Notes: a model not told the origin generated them from the sequence alone. A stretch of DNA of 64,000 nt from Ulvibacterium marinum (GCF_003626755.1 NZ_RBCJ01000003.1:625859-689858); one strand, 5' to 3'; positions 42,323 through 51,863 are shown, numbered from the stretch's first letter. Numbers and translations: made by a program.

Positions 42323-44638
42323 ATGGCGGAATCACCCTTCAGTTTGGACTATGACGAAACAGAGGAATCTGTCAACCTTTGGGAGGTGGCCCAAAAATAT
42401 CTTCGCTATTGGCCCTGGTTTGTACTGGGCATTTTGATCTGCCTAGGAGGGGCTTATGCCTATATGCGCTACGCGCCCATAGTCTACGAATCCTCAGCCA
42501 AGATCAAGATTATTGACGAGGCCAAGGAAATGGATATTACGGTAGATCCCATGGCCCTGCTCAGCGGAAATCCCGGTATTAACTTGGATAACGAGATTCA
42601 GGTCCTAAAATCCTACCGCATTTTAGGACAGGTAGTAGAGGCTCTAAATCTAGATGTGTCCTATTTCCAAAAAGGAAATATAAAGACGACGGAAATTTGG
42701 AATCCTCCTTTTGCCATTACCAAATTGATTGCCGAGGACAGCATAGGGCAACCCCGGGTCTATGACATTAGCCTGGACGCCTTTGAAGCACGAATTACCA
42801 ATATGGACGGGGCGACTACGGTGGTTGGTTTAGCGGAGAAGGATACCGTACCCATACAGCTCCCCTTTAATATTACCTTTTTGGAAAATGCCCAACCCAT
42901 TGCCTATGAAGGGATTCAATTTAGGGTGGTCCTAAAGTCCGTCAAGGATGCCGTATTTGCGCTGTCCGAAAAATTGCAGGTACAACCAACAGATAAAAGG
43001 AGCGAGGTGCTCTCCCTCTCCATAAAGGGGCAAAGTCCGGAGCGATCGGAAACCGTTATCAACGAATTGATTAATAAGTTTAATCAGGACGGTATCATAG
43101 ACCGGCAGTTGATCTCCAAACGCACCCTGGAATTTATAGACGAGCGTTTTGCCTATTTATCCGGGGAGCTGGATTCCATTGAAGTAGGCAAAGAGGACTT
43201 TAAGCGGTTGAACAATCTGTCCTACATTGAATCCGATGTGGATTTTTCCTTACAACGAAAAGCGGTGGCCCAAGATGAGGTGACCAATCTGGAGACCCAG
43301 ATCTCATTGGCGGCCCTACTCAAAAATGCGGTTCTGGGACAATCGGCCTATGGGCTGCTGCCCGTGGATGTGGGATTGGAAAATAGTGGAATCAACTCTT
43401 TGGTGGCGGAGTATAACGAAATGGCCATAGAGCGCGAAAAATTGATCAGCACGGTGGGTGACAATCATCCTACCTTGGTAACACTTTCGGGCCAATTGGA
43501 AAATCTTAAGGTAAATATCCTACGGTCGTTAAATGTATACCAGACCCAATTAAAATTGTCCTTGCGCCAATTGAATCGGGAAAAAAGTCAGGCCAATAGT
43601 ATGTTTTCCCGACTTCCCGAAAAGGAAAAGACCTTACGAGCCATAGAGCGGCAACAAAGTATTAAGGAAAACCTCTTTTTGTTGCTCTTGCAAAAACGTG
43701 AGGAAGCCGCCATGAACTATGCCACCACGGCACCCTCCATAAAGGTGGTGGATTATGCCTTGACCAGTAATGAGCCCTTGTCCCCTAAAAAACGAATCGT
43801 GTATCCTATAGGTTTGCTTATGGGCCTAGTTTTGCCCTTTGCCGTATTGTTTATTAAATTCTCGGCGAACAGCAAAATAGAGGGAAGCTCGGATATGGAA
43901 CTCGCCACTTCGGAAATTTCACTTTTGGGTGAAATTCCCCATTTGCGGAAGGTCAAAAAATTTCATGACGCCCACGACCGATCTATTTTGGCGGAGTCCT
44001 TCCGGATTTTGGCCACCAACGTCAATTATTTTTTACCAAAATCCGGTCAACAAGGAGGGAAGGTTATTTATATGACTTCCTCTATTGAAAGCGAAGGAAA
44101 GAGCCTATTGGCCTACAACCTTTCCGTGGCCTTTGCCAGTCTAAACAAGAAAGTTCTACTGGTGGATGCCGATCTACGTAGTCCTAAATTGTATGATTAC
44201 TTTGGCATGGGCAAAAACACCAAGGGATTGTCGGATTATTTGAAAGATCCTAAGATACATTGGAACGAGTTTGTATATCCCGGATTGGATGACAACCGAT
44301 TTCACAAAGTGTGCCTAAGTGGACCTGTTCCCCCTAACGCACCGCAATTGTTGTCGGATGGCGGTTTTGAGACCTTTATTGATGCTGCCAAGGAAACATA
44401 TGATTATATTGTGGTGGATACAGCGCCAACGATGTTGGTGGCGGATACCTTACTGATATCCAAGAAAGCGGATATTACCCTTTACGTGATGCGGGCCGGC
44501 CTTACCGATAAAAAGCTTTTGAATTTTTCCAAGGAACTACACCATAAAGGTAAGCTCACCCATATGGCTTACGTACTCAATGACGTACGTCCTAAAGACT
44601 CTAAACAATACAGTTACGGATACGGGAAAAAGCACTGA
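42323..44638 (+). CDS. Wzc-type polysaccharide co-polymerase with tyrosine autokinase (BY-kinase) domain
   Basis: From ATG 42323 the protein has 771 residues; an in-frame ATG 72 nt upstream is less likely because its extra residues fit no family. A first membrane helix (WFVLGILICLGGAYAYM), a periplasmic Wzz/coiled-coil region and a second helix (IVYPIGLLMGLVLPFAVLFI near 515) are followed by a cytoplasmic BY-kinase: Walker A 'SSIESEGKSLLAYN', A' 'VLLVDADLRSPKL', Walker B 'YIVVDTAPTMLVADTLL'. The tail has a short Tyr cluster (YSYGYG). It controls chain length and export of the polysaccharide. No Wza outer-membrane exporter gene is nearby. Confidence 0.92.
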   Translation: MAESPFSLDYDETEESVNLWEVAQKYLRYWPWFVLGILICLGGAYAYMRYAPIVYESSAKIKIIDEAKEMDITVDPMALLSGNPGINLDNEIQVLKSYRILGQVVEALNLDVSYFQKGNIKTTEIWNPPFAITKLIAEDSIGQPRVYDISLDAFEARITNMDGATTVVGLAEKDTVPIQLPFNITFLENAQPIAYEGIQFRVVLKSVKDAVFALSEKLQVQPTDKRSEVLSLSIKGQSPERSETVINELINKFNQDGIIDRQLISKRTLEFIDERFAYLSGELDSIEVGKEDFKRLNNLSYIESDVDFSLQRKAVAQDEVTNLETQISLAALLKNAVLGQSAYGLLPVDVGLENSGINSLVAEYNEMAIEREKLISTVGDNHPTLVTLSGQLENLKVNILRSLNVYQTQLKLSLRQLNREKSQANSMFSRLPEKEKTLRAIERQQSIKENLFLLLLQKREEAAMNYATTAPSIKVVDYALTSNEPLSPKKRIVYPIGLLMGLVLPFAVLFIKFSANSKIEGSSDMELATSEISLLGEIPHLRKVKKFHDAHDRSILAESFRILATNVNYFLPKSGQQGGKVIYMTSSIESEGKSLLAYNLSVAFASLNKKVLLVDADLRSPKLYDYFGMGKNTKGLSDYLKDPKIHWNEFVYPGLDDNRFHKVCLSGPVPPNAPQLLSDGGFETFIDAAKETYDYIVVDTAPTMLVADTLLISKKADITLYVMRAGLTDKKLLNFSKELHHKGKLTHMAYVLNDVRPKDSKQYSYGYGKKH

Positions 44639-44763
44639 TGATTTCGAATCCCTGGATTTAGATGTTTGAATTTTTTGACACTGAGCTGTACCATATTTAG
44701 ATAAAAAGAAATTCCTTACTTTTAGGTTCATCCCTACCTATACTCTTAAAACGAACCAAGTTT

Positions 44764-45936
44764 ATGGAATTTAACAGAAGACATTTTTTGTCCAAGGGGG
44801 TTACTTCAGCTGCAGGATTGGCTGCCGCTTCCATGATTCCCACCTCACTATTTGGGCAAGGCTTGCACACCACTTCACGACCCGAAGAGATTGTTGTAAA
44901 GCCTCCAAGACGTACCAAGCCAAAACATACGATCCGATTTTCGGTAATAGGGCTCAATCATGGGCATATCTATGGGATGGTCAATTCGTTGTTGGATGGA
45001 GGCGGGACCTTGGTAGCTGTATATGCCAAGGAGCAAGAATTGCTGCAAAATTTTTCTAAACGTTATCCCCAAGCAAAAATAGCCAAGAGCGAAGATGAAA
45101 TTATTCAGGATTCCTCGGTACAACTGGTGGCTAGTGCCTCGATTCCGGTTGATCGTGCCCCACTGGGGATTCGCGTGATGAAATCGGGAAAGGACTTTAT
45201 GGCAGACAAACCTGGAATTGTCACTTTGGAGCAGCTCCGTGAAGTAAAGAAGGTACAAAAGGAGACCCAGCGTATTTACTCCATTACCTATAGTGAGCGT
45301 TTGGCCAATCCCGCTTCGGTTCAGGCTGGGAAACTGGTACAGGATGGGGCCATTGGTAAAGTGGTTCAGCTTATAGGCCTGGGCCCTCACCGTATGCGAC
45401 CCGAAAGTAGACCGGATTGGTTTTTTAAACCGGATAGGGCAGGCGGTATATTATGCGATATCGGCTCCCATCAATGTGATCAATTCCTTTACTATACTGA
45501 TTCCAAAGAGGCGGAGGTCAGTTTTGCACAAACCGGAAATTTTAACATCCCAAACTATCCGAATTATCAGGATTTTGGTGATATGAGTGTCCGTAGCAAG
45601 CATGCCACCGGTTATATCCGAATCGATTGGTTCACCCCGGAAGGTCTGGGAACCTGGGGTGACGGGCGAACCTTTATTTTGGGTACCGAGGGATATATCG
45701 AAATGCGAAAGTATATAGACATAGCAGGTCGCGAAGGCGGAAATCACCTATTCCTTGTAAATCAAAAAGAGACCAAATATTTCGATTGTAGCAATGTGTA
45801 TATGCCCTACGGCGAACAATTGGTCACGGATGTGGTGGAACGCACGGAAACGGCCATGCCACAGGACCACTGCTTCCTAGCTGCGGAATTGGCTATTACT
45901 GCCCAGGATATGGCGTTTCGGCTAAATGTTGGATAG
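44764..45936 (+). CDS. Gfo/Idh/MocA-family oxidoreductase with Tat-type signal
   Basis: The 390-residue protein starts with 'NRRHFLSKGVTSAAGLAAASMIP', a twin-arginine signal (RRHFLSK plus hydrophobic stretch), so it is probably exported folded with its cofactor. 'FSVIGLNHGHIYGMVNSLL' is a Rossmann start in which the usual GxGxxG is relaxed to GLNHGH, and 'MADKPGIVTLEQL' corresponds to the EKP motif with Asp-Lys. 'GGILCDIGSHQCDQFLYYT' matches the catalytic His region. Exported members act on glycans by NAD-dependent redox steps; the substrate here is unknown. It marks the end of the polysaccharide side, 125 nt after the Wzc gene. Confidence 0.86.
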   Translation: MEFNRRHFLSKGVTSAAGLAAASMIPTSLFGQGLHTTSRPEEIVVKPPRRTKPKHTIRFSVIGLNHGHIYGMVNSLLDGGGTLVAVYAKEQELLQNFSKRYPQAKIAKSEDEIIQDSSVQLVASASIPVDRAPLGIRVMKSGKDFMADKPGIVTLEQLREVKKVQKETQRIYSITYSERLANPASVQAGKLVQDGAIGKVVQLIGLGPHRMRPESRPDWFFKPDRAGGILCDIGSHQCDQFLYYTDSKEAEVSFAQTGNFNIPNYPNYQDFGDMSVRSKHATGYIRIDWFTPEGLGTWGDGRTFILGTEGYIEMRKYIDIAGREGGNHLFLVNQKETKYFDCSNVYMPYGEQLVTDVVERTETAMPQDHCFLAAELAITAQDMAFRLNVG

Positions 45937-46350
45937 ATATAACCTTAAGAAAAGCAGAGGTGGGAATTCGAAAGTTCCAATAAGCTTGTAAGTGAAAGAT
46001 AAAATTCTAATAGATTACCTTTTCAAGGACTTTGTACCGTTTTGAGACCTAAAAAGTGGAGTAGGAGCGCTCTTTGTAAAGGAAATGTGGAAGGCCATTT
46101 GGTCTTTCCCATGGATTGGAACCTACCTTAAACTCCTCTAACATAACCTTTATTCCATAGTCTCGCTTAATTTTATATAGGAATTCTCTGAAATTTTGCT
46201 TAATTTATCCTACAAAACCTTGGTTGTTGACGACTTGAAGGTTTTTTGTCCCGGTTTTGTAATGACCTTACCCCAAAACCTAAGAGTGACCCGTCCGGAC
46301 AAGTGCTTGGTATCTAGACGAATCTTGGTTTATTAGTTAAAAGGCGATTT
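45937..46350. other. 414-bp intergenic stretch at the left edge of the accessory island
   Basis: I see no gene, RNA-like fold or clear repeat here on either strand. There is no TAnnTTTG element close to the ATG at 46351. It separates the exported oxidoreductase from the STAND-linked operon and may be an insertion boundary, but no attachment-site repeat is visible inside the window. Confidence 0.5.
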
Positions 46351-47688
46351 ATGAGTTCCTTAGACGAAGATGATAAAATCATCATTCAAGGCGTAACGGA
46401 GGATTCCATTACAATAGATGTCAACGGTAAATCGCAGGAAATTGAGAAAAAATTGGATGCCTTGATGGTATTCATGAAGAAACTGTCCAGTAAATCCGTT
46501 CAAACTGCGGATAAGATTTATAATATCGGAACGATTACCCATGCGAATTTTGATTTTTTGATGGGTAAGGCCGAGTATGACAGATCTTTACCTGTCACAT
46601 TATCCGAGAATTTAGTCGGGGAAGGGGACGAATGGATTAAAGGTCTTGTAAAGGCCTTGCTTAGGGAAGGAATACCCGTTGGGGACGACCCTACCGAAGT
46701 TTTCAAGAGCTATGATTGGCTGATACAGGTTTTTCTATTAAAAATGCGCACTCCACCTGGCCAGGAAAAAACGCCCTATGGTCTTTCCTTTATGGTAGAG
46801 GCCTATCAGGCCTCGCTTCGCTATTTATGTTATATACAAGTGGCACAGGTATTAGTAATGGAAGATAAGCCCAAAAGGGATATTATTTCAGCTTTCATAC
46901 AGATGGGCGATGATGAATATAAAGATTTTGATTATAGCAGCCTTCTATTCGAAACGACCGAATTGTTGGGCGATACAGGTTTTGTAAGCGAGGTAAATAA
47001 ATTTGTCCACGATCTAAAGGACACAAAATCCGATTTATTCGGAACCGCATGTTTTCTGGATACCCAGCGCCGTAATTTACTCTCAGGGTCAATAGAAAAG
47101 GATGAAAGGTTTCCAGAATTATTGGAAGAATACCTCACCGCCTTGGTGTTCTGGCTAAAGAATTTGTCCTTCTTGGCCAACTACCGCCTAGTGTCCATTA
47201 AGGACATCAATCTTAATTATCGTATAGGTTCTGAAGAAACCTACCTGCATCGGTATGGTGAACTTTACGGCATATACAATGATGGAAGGGTTGCAGATAT
47301 CACAAAGTCTATCCAGGTAAAAGGTTCGTTCACTTATAGTAAAAGCATTTTATTGTTTAAAGGGAACGTCTTGGCCAGCTGTTTGCGCAATATTGATGAC
47401 AAGACTGCTTACATATCCCTTACCCCATTGCTTTTGGACAAAAGTGTTTATGATGATGAGGATAAAAAACAAACACCGGAAGTATATTATTTTACAGGCT
47501 ATCAAAAAGGTAAGAGACAATATAACTATTCCCCATTTAATAAGGAATTGGATTTGGATAAGGAGAATGACAATACGTTGTACCCAACCCTTGAGGTAAA
47601 ATCCACCAATACGGACCTAGCTGGTCTAGATGATCTCTTCGAGCAACTGGAAGAGATGCTTAACCCGTTTAAAATTAGGAAATCATGA
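46351..47688 (+). CDS. unrecognised protein with N-terminal adaptor-type motif, partner of the STAND NTPase
   Basis: The 445-residue protein has no family I can name. Residues 8-30 ('DDKIIIQGVTEDSITIDVNG') look like two short beta strands, residues 31-47 a helix, and residues 49-67 the motif VQTADKIYNIGTITHANFD. That motif recurs at the C-terminus of the HNH protein encoded at 51289-51750. The rest (about 85-430) is a mixed, helix-rich domain, and the end 'LDDLFEQLEEMLNP' is acidic. No signal peptide or membrane helix is seen. It overlaps the NTPase gene by 4 nt (ATGA), so both are cotranslated. I infer an adaptor or sensor role beside the NTPase. Confidence 0.75.
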   Translation: MSSLDEDDKIIIQGVTEDSITIDVNGKSQEIEKKLDALMVFMKKLSSKSVQTADKIYNIGTITHANFDFLMGKAEYDRSLPVTLSENLVGEGDEWIKGLVKALLREGIPVGDDPTEVFKSYDWLIQVFLLKMRTPPGQEKTPYGLSFMVEAYQASLRYLCYIQVAQVLVMEDKPKRDIISAFIQMGDDEYKDFDYSSLLFETTELLGDTGFVSEVNKFVHDLKDTKSDLFGTACFLDTQRRNLLSGSIEKDERFPELLEEYLTALVFWLKNLSFLANYRLVSIKDINLNYRIGSEETYLHRYGELYGIYNDGRVADITKSIQVKGSFTYSKSILLFKGNVLASCLRNIDDKTAYISLTPLLLDKSVYDDEDKKQTPEVYYFTGYQKGKRQYNYSPFNKELDLDKENDNTLYPTLEVKSTNTDLAGLDDLFEQLEEMLNPFKIRKS

Positions 47689-49598
47689 ATCGGGCTCCAT
47701 CACCTTTTAAGTTCCTGGACTCTTACCGGAAATCGGACAAAAAAGTTTTCTTTGGAAGGGATACGGAGACTACGGACCTTTATGATGCATTGAGCGGTGT
47801 AAAACACCTCTTGGCATACGGACCTTCTGGATCTGGTAAAACTAGTTTAGTAGAGTGTGGCCTACGCAATCGTTTTTCAGACGCAGATTGGTTCGCGCTG
47901 ACCATTCGAAAAGGTGACCATATTAGTAAGTCCATTTTTGCTGCCATCAATGGCGCACTTACGACCAAAATCGATATTAACGCCACCAATCAATTGCCCG
48001 TTGACAGTTCCATAGGGTTTTCGGAAGCGGCCCATAAGTTGTTCAAGGAACGCTTTCAACCCATATACCTATTGTTCGATCAATTTGAGGAACTGTTGAT
48101 ATCCGGTGAAACCGATGAAAAACGTGATTTCTTCATTGGTCTGAACCAACTTATTCACCACAATTTTCCATGTCGTATTGTGCTTATCATGCGAGAGGAG
48201 TTCATTGGCCATCTCTCGGAATTTGAATCGCTTTGTCCAAGTATTCTTCGGCATCGCTTTCGGGTAGAGAAAATGGACAGGAAAAACGTAGAAAAAGTCA
48301 TCTTTCAGATTCTGCAAGCGCCGGATTATAAGCCTTTTTTTAACGTTGATGATAGCCAAAAGCTAACGGAAAAAATCTTATCCAGACTTCCCGATAAGAA
48401 AAAAGAGATTGAATTGTCGCACGTACAGGTATTCTTGGGGGAACTTTGGGATCGCGCCCTAGAGGTAAAAAAAGAGAATGGGTTGCCCCTTTTAAGTGCC
48501 TCCCTTATTCATGCGGACGACGATCTGGAAAGGATTCTAGAAAGCTTCTTGATAAAACAGATGAAGGAGTTGGATCTTACTTTCGGCAAAGGAGTTCCAT
48601 TGGAACTTTTGGCCGCCATGATTTCCGAAAAATTTACCAAACTTCAACTGAGTGAACCAGCAATTATGGCCGACTTGGATGATAAAAAAGTGATATCTAA
48701 GAATCCAATTTCGGATCTATTGAACGCGTTGGAAAAAAGGCGCATTCTGCGTTCATTGAAAATAGGTGACGAAACCCAATATGAGATCAGTCATGATTCC
48801 TTGGCCCTAGTAGTGGGGCAAAACTTGACCGAGGAAATGAAACTTCGCGAAAAGGCCGCAGATGTGTATAGCGTATATAAAGAGCGAACAGGTCTTTTGA
48901 GCCAGGACGAAATTGATTATTTAAGACCTTTTAAGCGAAGTTTGGATTACCCGGTAGGGCTACAAAAAAGGATAGGGGAAAGTACGATTGCCATTCAGGA
49001 GCAACGAAAAAGAGACCTTGAAAAGCAAATTGCCGATAAGAACAAAAAAAGGAAAATACGGATTTTAATAGGAGCTATCATCATTTTAATCGGTTTTACG
49101 ACATTGGTCATTTTTCTGGCAATTGATGCTCAGGAACAAACATTACTGGCTAAGCAGAAAAATTTGGAAGCAAGTATAGCTAAGGAGAGAACTCAGGAAT
49201 TATTAAAACTTGTAATGCAGGGAAGGGAGCGATATGAAAATATAGAGGATAGCCTACTGAACGAGAAATTGTCTATGGATCAAACACTTCCAATCGATAG
49301 CTTGATTGTTCCCCGGGGATACATAGGACCCAAGGAGAAGAACGGCAACAGAACCTATTTGATGTGGATCGATGTCCCTTCGTTCAGGAAATTGGAAATC
49401 CAAGAAGTCCACTATTACTTCTGCCCGGGATTCATTAACCGACGTCGCATTTCTACCGAGCCTACATCGTCTTTTTCAATTGGATATTTAGGCTATGGCT
49501 ATTGCCCCGGAGGGTATGATATTAACATCATATTAAAGACCGGAGACACGATTCATCGTAATTTACCATGGAAGGACTTTGTGGCTCAAAATCCGTAA
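47685..49598 (+). CDS. STAND-type NTPase with transmembrane helix and C-terminal YEATS-like domain
   Basis: Residues 7-40 ('PFKFLDSYRKSDKKVFFGRD') and Walker A GPSGSGKT (46-53) match the nSTAND1-type NTPases of Bacteroidota. Walker B is 'IYLLFDQFEEL' (127-137) and 'LIMREEF' (167-173) is the sensor strand, followed by a helical/winged-helix region to about 385 ('YEISHDSLALVV'). A coiled basic stretch leads to one membrane helix (457-480), a second coiled segment, then a beta-rich domain (about 543-630). That domain's 'VHYYFCPGFINRR', 'SFSIGYLGYGYCPGGYDINI' pattern resembles prokaryotic YEATS domains. STAND proteins act as nucleotide-driven switches in immunity and conflict systems; here the output would be membrane-linked. 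Confidence 0.85.
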   Translation: MNRAPSPFKFLDSYRKSDKKVFFGRDTETTDLYDALSGVKHLLAYGPSGSGKTSLVECGLRNRFSDADWFALTIRKGDHISKSIFAAINGALTTKIDINATNQLPVDSSIGFSEAAHKLFKERFQPIYLLFDQFEELLISGETDEKRDFFIGLNQLIHHNFPCRIVLIMREEFIGHLSEFESLCPSILRHRFRVEKMDRKNVEKVIFQILQAPDYKPFFNVDDSQKLTEKILSRLPDKKKEIELSHVQVFLGELWDRALEVKKENGLPLLSASLIHADDDLERILESFLIKQMKELDLTFGKGVPLELLAAMISEKFTKLQLSEPAIMADLDDKKVISKNPISDLLNALEKRRILRSLKIGDETQYEISHDSLALVVGQNLTEEMKLREKAADVYSVYKERTGLLSQDEIDYLRPFKRSLDYPVGLQKRIGESTIAIQEQRKRDLEKQIADKNKKRKIRILIGAIIILIGFTTLVIFLAIDAQEQTLLAKQKNLEASIAKERTQELLKLVMQGRERYENIEDSLLNEKLSMDQTLPIDSLIVPRGYIGPKEKNGNRTYLMWIDVPSFRKLEIQEVHYYFCPGFINRRRISTEPTSSFSIGYLGYGYCPGGYDINIILKTGDTIHRNLPWKDFVAQNP

Positions 49599-49603
49599 GG
49601 GCC

Positions 49604-49641
49604 AACGCACCAAATTCCATTCGTTATAATGGGTAGGCGTT
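49604..49641. terminator. possible bidirectional hairpin between convergent operons
   Basis: Nested arms AACGC (49604-49608)/GCGTT (49637-49641) and CCATT (49617-49621)/AATGG (49628-49632) can fold in the 52-nt space between the two convergent genes. The stem is interrupted and has no long T-run, so this is tentative. Confidence 0.3.
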
Positions 49642-49650
49642 TAGGACATT

Positions 49651-51258
49651 TTAATCAACGATGAAATCTTCCAAACTGGCTATCCTTAAATGTTCTAAAG
49701 CACTTAGGTCTCTGCTAAGATTAAGCTCAGGAACTTCACCTATATCATTTTGATGAAAATGGTATACCAGAATAGTCAGATTCTTATCGCGAACTATTTG
49801 TGTTTTCAAATCCTCGGGAAGGGTGGGATAACTATTTTTCAACAACTCCTCCGCAAGACCAGCGGTAAGAGGGGTACTGCCCATACTAATACGTTTAGAA
49901 GAAATAATAAAGGCGAACATTCGAAACTCGGATGCTATTTCAAAGAACAGGGATTTAAAAATTTCGTAGTACGAAAATTTGTCATTGCTTCCTAGACCAT
50001 CTATCCAGCGCTCATCAGATTCTATTTTGGAGCCATCGGTATTGAATTTTTCCAAACTTGTAGTCAAGGCAAATCCATTGAGTTCATGATAATAATAATG
50101 CATTTGACCTTCATATCCGGCAGTTTTAAGGATTCCCCCCATGTGCCCATTAACATCCCCCAAGGTGGTCATTCCAGATTTGTAGTTTGTAACAGCATGA
50201 TCGGCCGACGCCATAGGCGCAGGATTTGGGAAAAAATAGTGCGTTATGCTCTTGTCGTAGATTCCATCGGCATCCGTATCCCGTCCAGTATGCAAAGAGT
50301 CTATGCTGTACAACAAATGCAATCTTTGATAAGGATATTTTTTCTTTAGTTCCCTATACAATGCTTCGCGTACTTCGGAATTGAGTTCTTTTTGAATAAA
50401 TACGTCCCTTTCCTTTTTGACATCATCAACAAAGTTGTCGTAATTCCCATATAACAGCTCTAGATCATGATTGTTCAAAGTCCTTGTATTCCTTTCCGAT
50501 GCAATATATTTAAGTTGGATATATCTAGATATGAGATCATGCCTCATATCCAGTTGATAAATGATATCTCGTGATGAAGGCCGTACAATACTGGATAATT
50601 TGAAATTCAAATCGTTCAAAATCGAAAACTCCAAGGATAGATTATAGGTGGCCGCATTACTCCATAGCCCTAAAAAATTGTAAGTATTGGATCGTTTCGC
50701 ATCGTAGAACAACTTTTGGAATTCAGGATAAATATCATTATTGAAAAGCGGGGTAAATTGAAGTCTTAATTCGGCAATAGCCTTGGCTAATTCGCTCTTG
50801 GATGCCTCGTTATAATTTATAAGTCCATGCCATGACGTATCCATTCGTCTAAATATACCAGGTTTTCTTATGGCATTTTCATAGTGTTCGTTGGCCTTAT
50901 CCAGCGTATTTTTCCATTCCACCATTCCTTCTCGATCAACATCCGTTCTTTCTCTATAGAGTAATTTGGTCCTATTCAAGAAAAGCAAGGCATGTGCAAA
51001 ATTAAGTAGGCCCGCATTTCGGCGAATGAACTTTTTATCCATTATGGTCTTCAATTCACTTTCTTCATAGGAGAGTATTTTTTGGATGCGCCCACCTCTC
51101 AGCTCGTCCAAATACAATTGGGTCAGCGATAAATTGATGTAGGCCTGTGCAAGGGTAATGGTGTCGTTTTTGTCTATGCGCAAAGACGTCTGTGCATTTA
51201 ATTTCAGGCCGAAAGAAAAAGTAAACAAAAAAACGCATAATAATAGGGCTACCTTCAT
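49651..51258 (-). CDS. secreted protein of unknown function following the HNH gene
   Basis: ATG 51258 gives a clean Sec signal peptide (MKVALLLCVFLFTFSFGLKLNAQ); the frame also runs to an ATG at 51288 that directly follows the HNH stop, which would place ten residues before the signal. The mature protein (about 510 residues) is largely helical in its first 300 residues. It then has 'DTDADGIYDKS', a short calcium-loop-like segment, and a mixed C-terminal part ('GHMGGILKTAGYEGQMHYYYHELNG'). I recognise no family. Its zero-gap position after the motif-bearing HNH gene implies cotranscription, yet one product is exported and the other cytoplasmic. Confidence 0.75.
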   Translation of the reverse strand: MKVALLLCVFLFTFSFGLKLNAQTSLRIDKNDTITLAQAYINLSLTQLYLDELRGGRIQKILSYEESELKTIMDKKFIRRNAGLLNFAHALLFLNRTKLLYRERTDVDREGMVEWKNTLDKANEHYENAIRKPGIFRRMDTSWHGLINYNEASKSELAKAIAELRLQFTPLFNNDIYPEFQKLFYDAKRSNTYNFLGLWSNAATYNLSLEFSILNDLNFKLSSIVRPSSRDIIYQLDMRHDLISRYIQLKYIASERNTRTLNNHDLELLYGNYDNFVDDVKKERDVFIQKELNSEVREALYRELKKKYPYQRLHLLYSIDSLHTGRDTDADGIYDKSITHYFFPNPAPMASADHAVTNYKSGMTTLGDVNGHMGGILKTAGYEGQMHYYYHELNGFALTTSLEKFNTDGSKIESDERWIDGLGSNDKFSYYEIFKSLFFEIASEFRMFAFIISSKRISMGSTPLTAGLAEELLKNSYPTLPEDLKTQIVRDKNLTILVYHFHQNDIGEVPELNLSRDLSALEHLRIASLEDFIVD

Positions 51259-51288
51259 AGGAAAGAGTATTTGAAACCAAAAGGACAT

Positions 51289-51750
51289 TTAGTCAAAATT
51301 GGCGTTATCAATCTTATCAATATTGTAAATTTTTTCCGCGTTCTGGACAATTTTAGTGGAAGTGCCCATTTTTTTGAGATGTTCCAATATTAATTTCTCA
51401 ATGCCCGAATCCAGTTGAGGTGTACTCTTATGACCTGCCTCATGTTTGCTTTTCCATTCCAAGATTTTTGAAGCCGGGAATTTATCTACCGTTTCGGGAT
51501 TATCGATCATCTTATGATGTGCGTCACATAACAGGATCAAATTTGCGAATGATCGTCGATCGTCGTCAGTCATATTGGGGTTATATCGCGGCCCCTCGGA
51601 ACTGGCCGCAGCTATATGAGCTATTTCACCCAGCACATTGTTACCATCTTCCGAAATCATTTCTCGTGTGCAGGAAGGTTCGGCGCATTGATTTCCCGAA
51701 AGGGCAAAAAGCTTTTTAACGTCCTTGGATTTGTATTGTCTCGCTTTCAT
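51289..51750 (-). CDS. small HNH endonuclease with C-terminal adaptor-type motif
   Basis: The 153-residue protein has an HNH/McrA-like core: 'CAEPSCTREMI' (Cys22, Cys27) , 'LGEIAHIAAASSEGPRYNP' (about 40-58, first catalytic His), 'NLILLCDAHHKMID' (about 70-83, Asn and His pair). A short amphipathic helix (IEKLILEHLKKM) and the last 19 residues VQNAEKIYNIDKIDNANFD follow. The final motif matches residues 49-67 of the protein encoded at 46351-47688 in 13 of 19 positions. Family knowledge predicts metal-dependent DNA cleavage; the tail would serve as a recruitment or assembly signal. A 113-bp gap upstream contains TTGAAA/TTTCAA, a small palindrome, and may hold its promoter. Confidence 0.83.
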   Translation of the reverse strand: MKARQYKSKDVKKLFALSGNQCAEPSCTREMISEDGNNVLGEIAHIAAASSEGPRYNPNMTDDDRRSFANLILLCDAHHKMIDNPETVDKFPASKILEWKSKHEAGHKSTPQLDSGIEKLILEHLKKMGTSTKIVQNAEKIYNIDKIDNANFD

Positions 51751-51863
51751 ATCAAATTGATTTATATGATGTTATTTAAGTGAATGATATACCCGTTTGA
51801 AAAACTTTCAACTGGACTTTCCAAGAAATCAGCTCATTTTTACTTGGGAGATATCCTTCTTTA

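Noticed and set aside
44875-45390. 171-codon minus-strand frame opposite the Gfo/Idh/MocA gene
   Set aside because: Antisense to a conserved oxidoreductase; no motif or start context.
45937-46350. attachment site or integrase at the island's left edge
   Set aside because: No tRNA, integrase or matching direct repeat at the right edge could be found inside the window.
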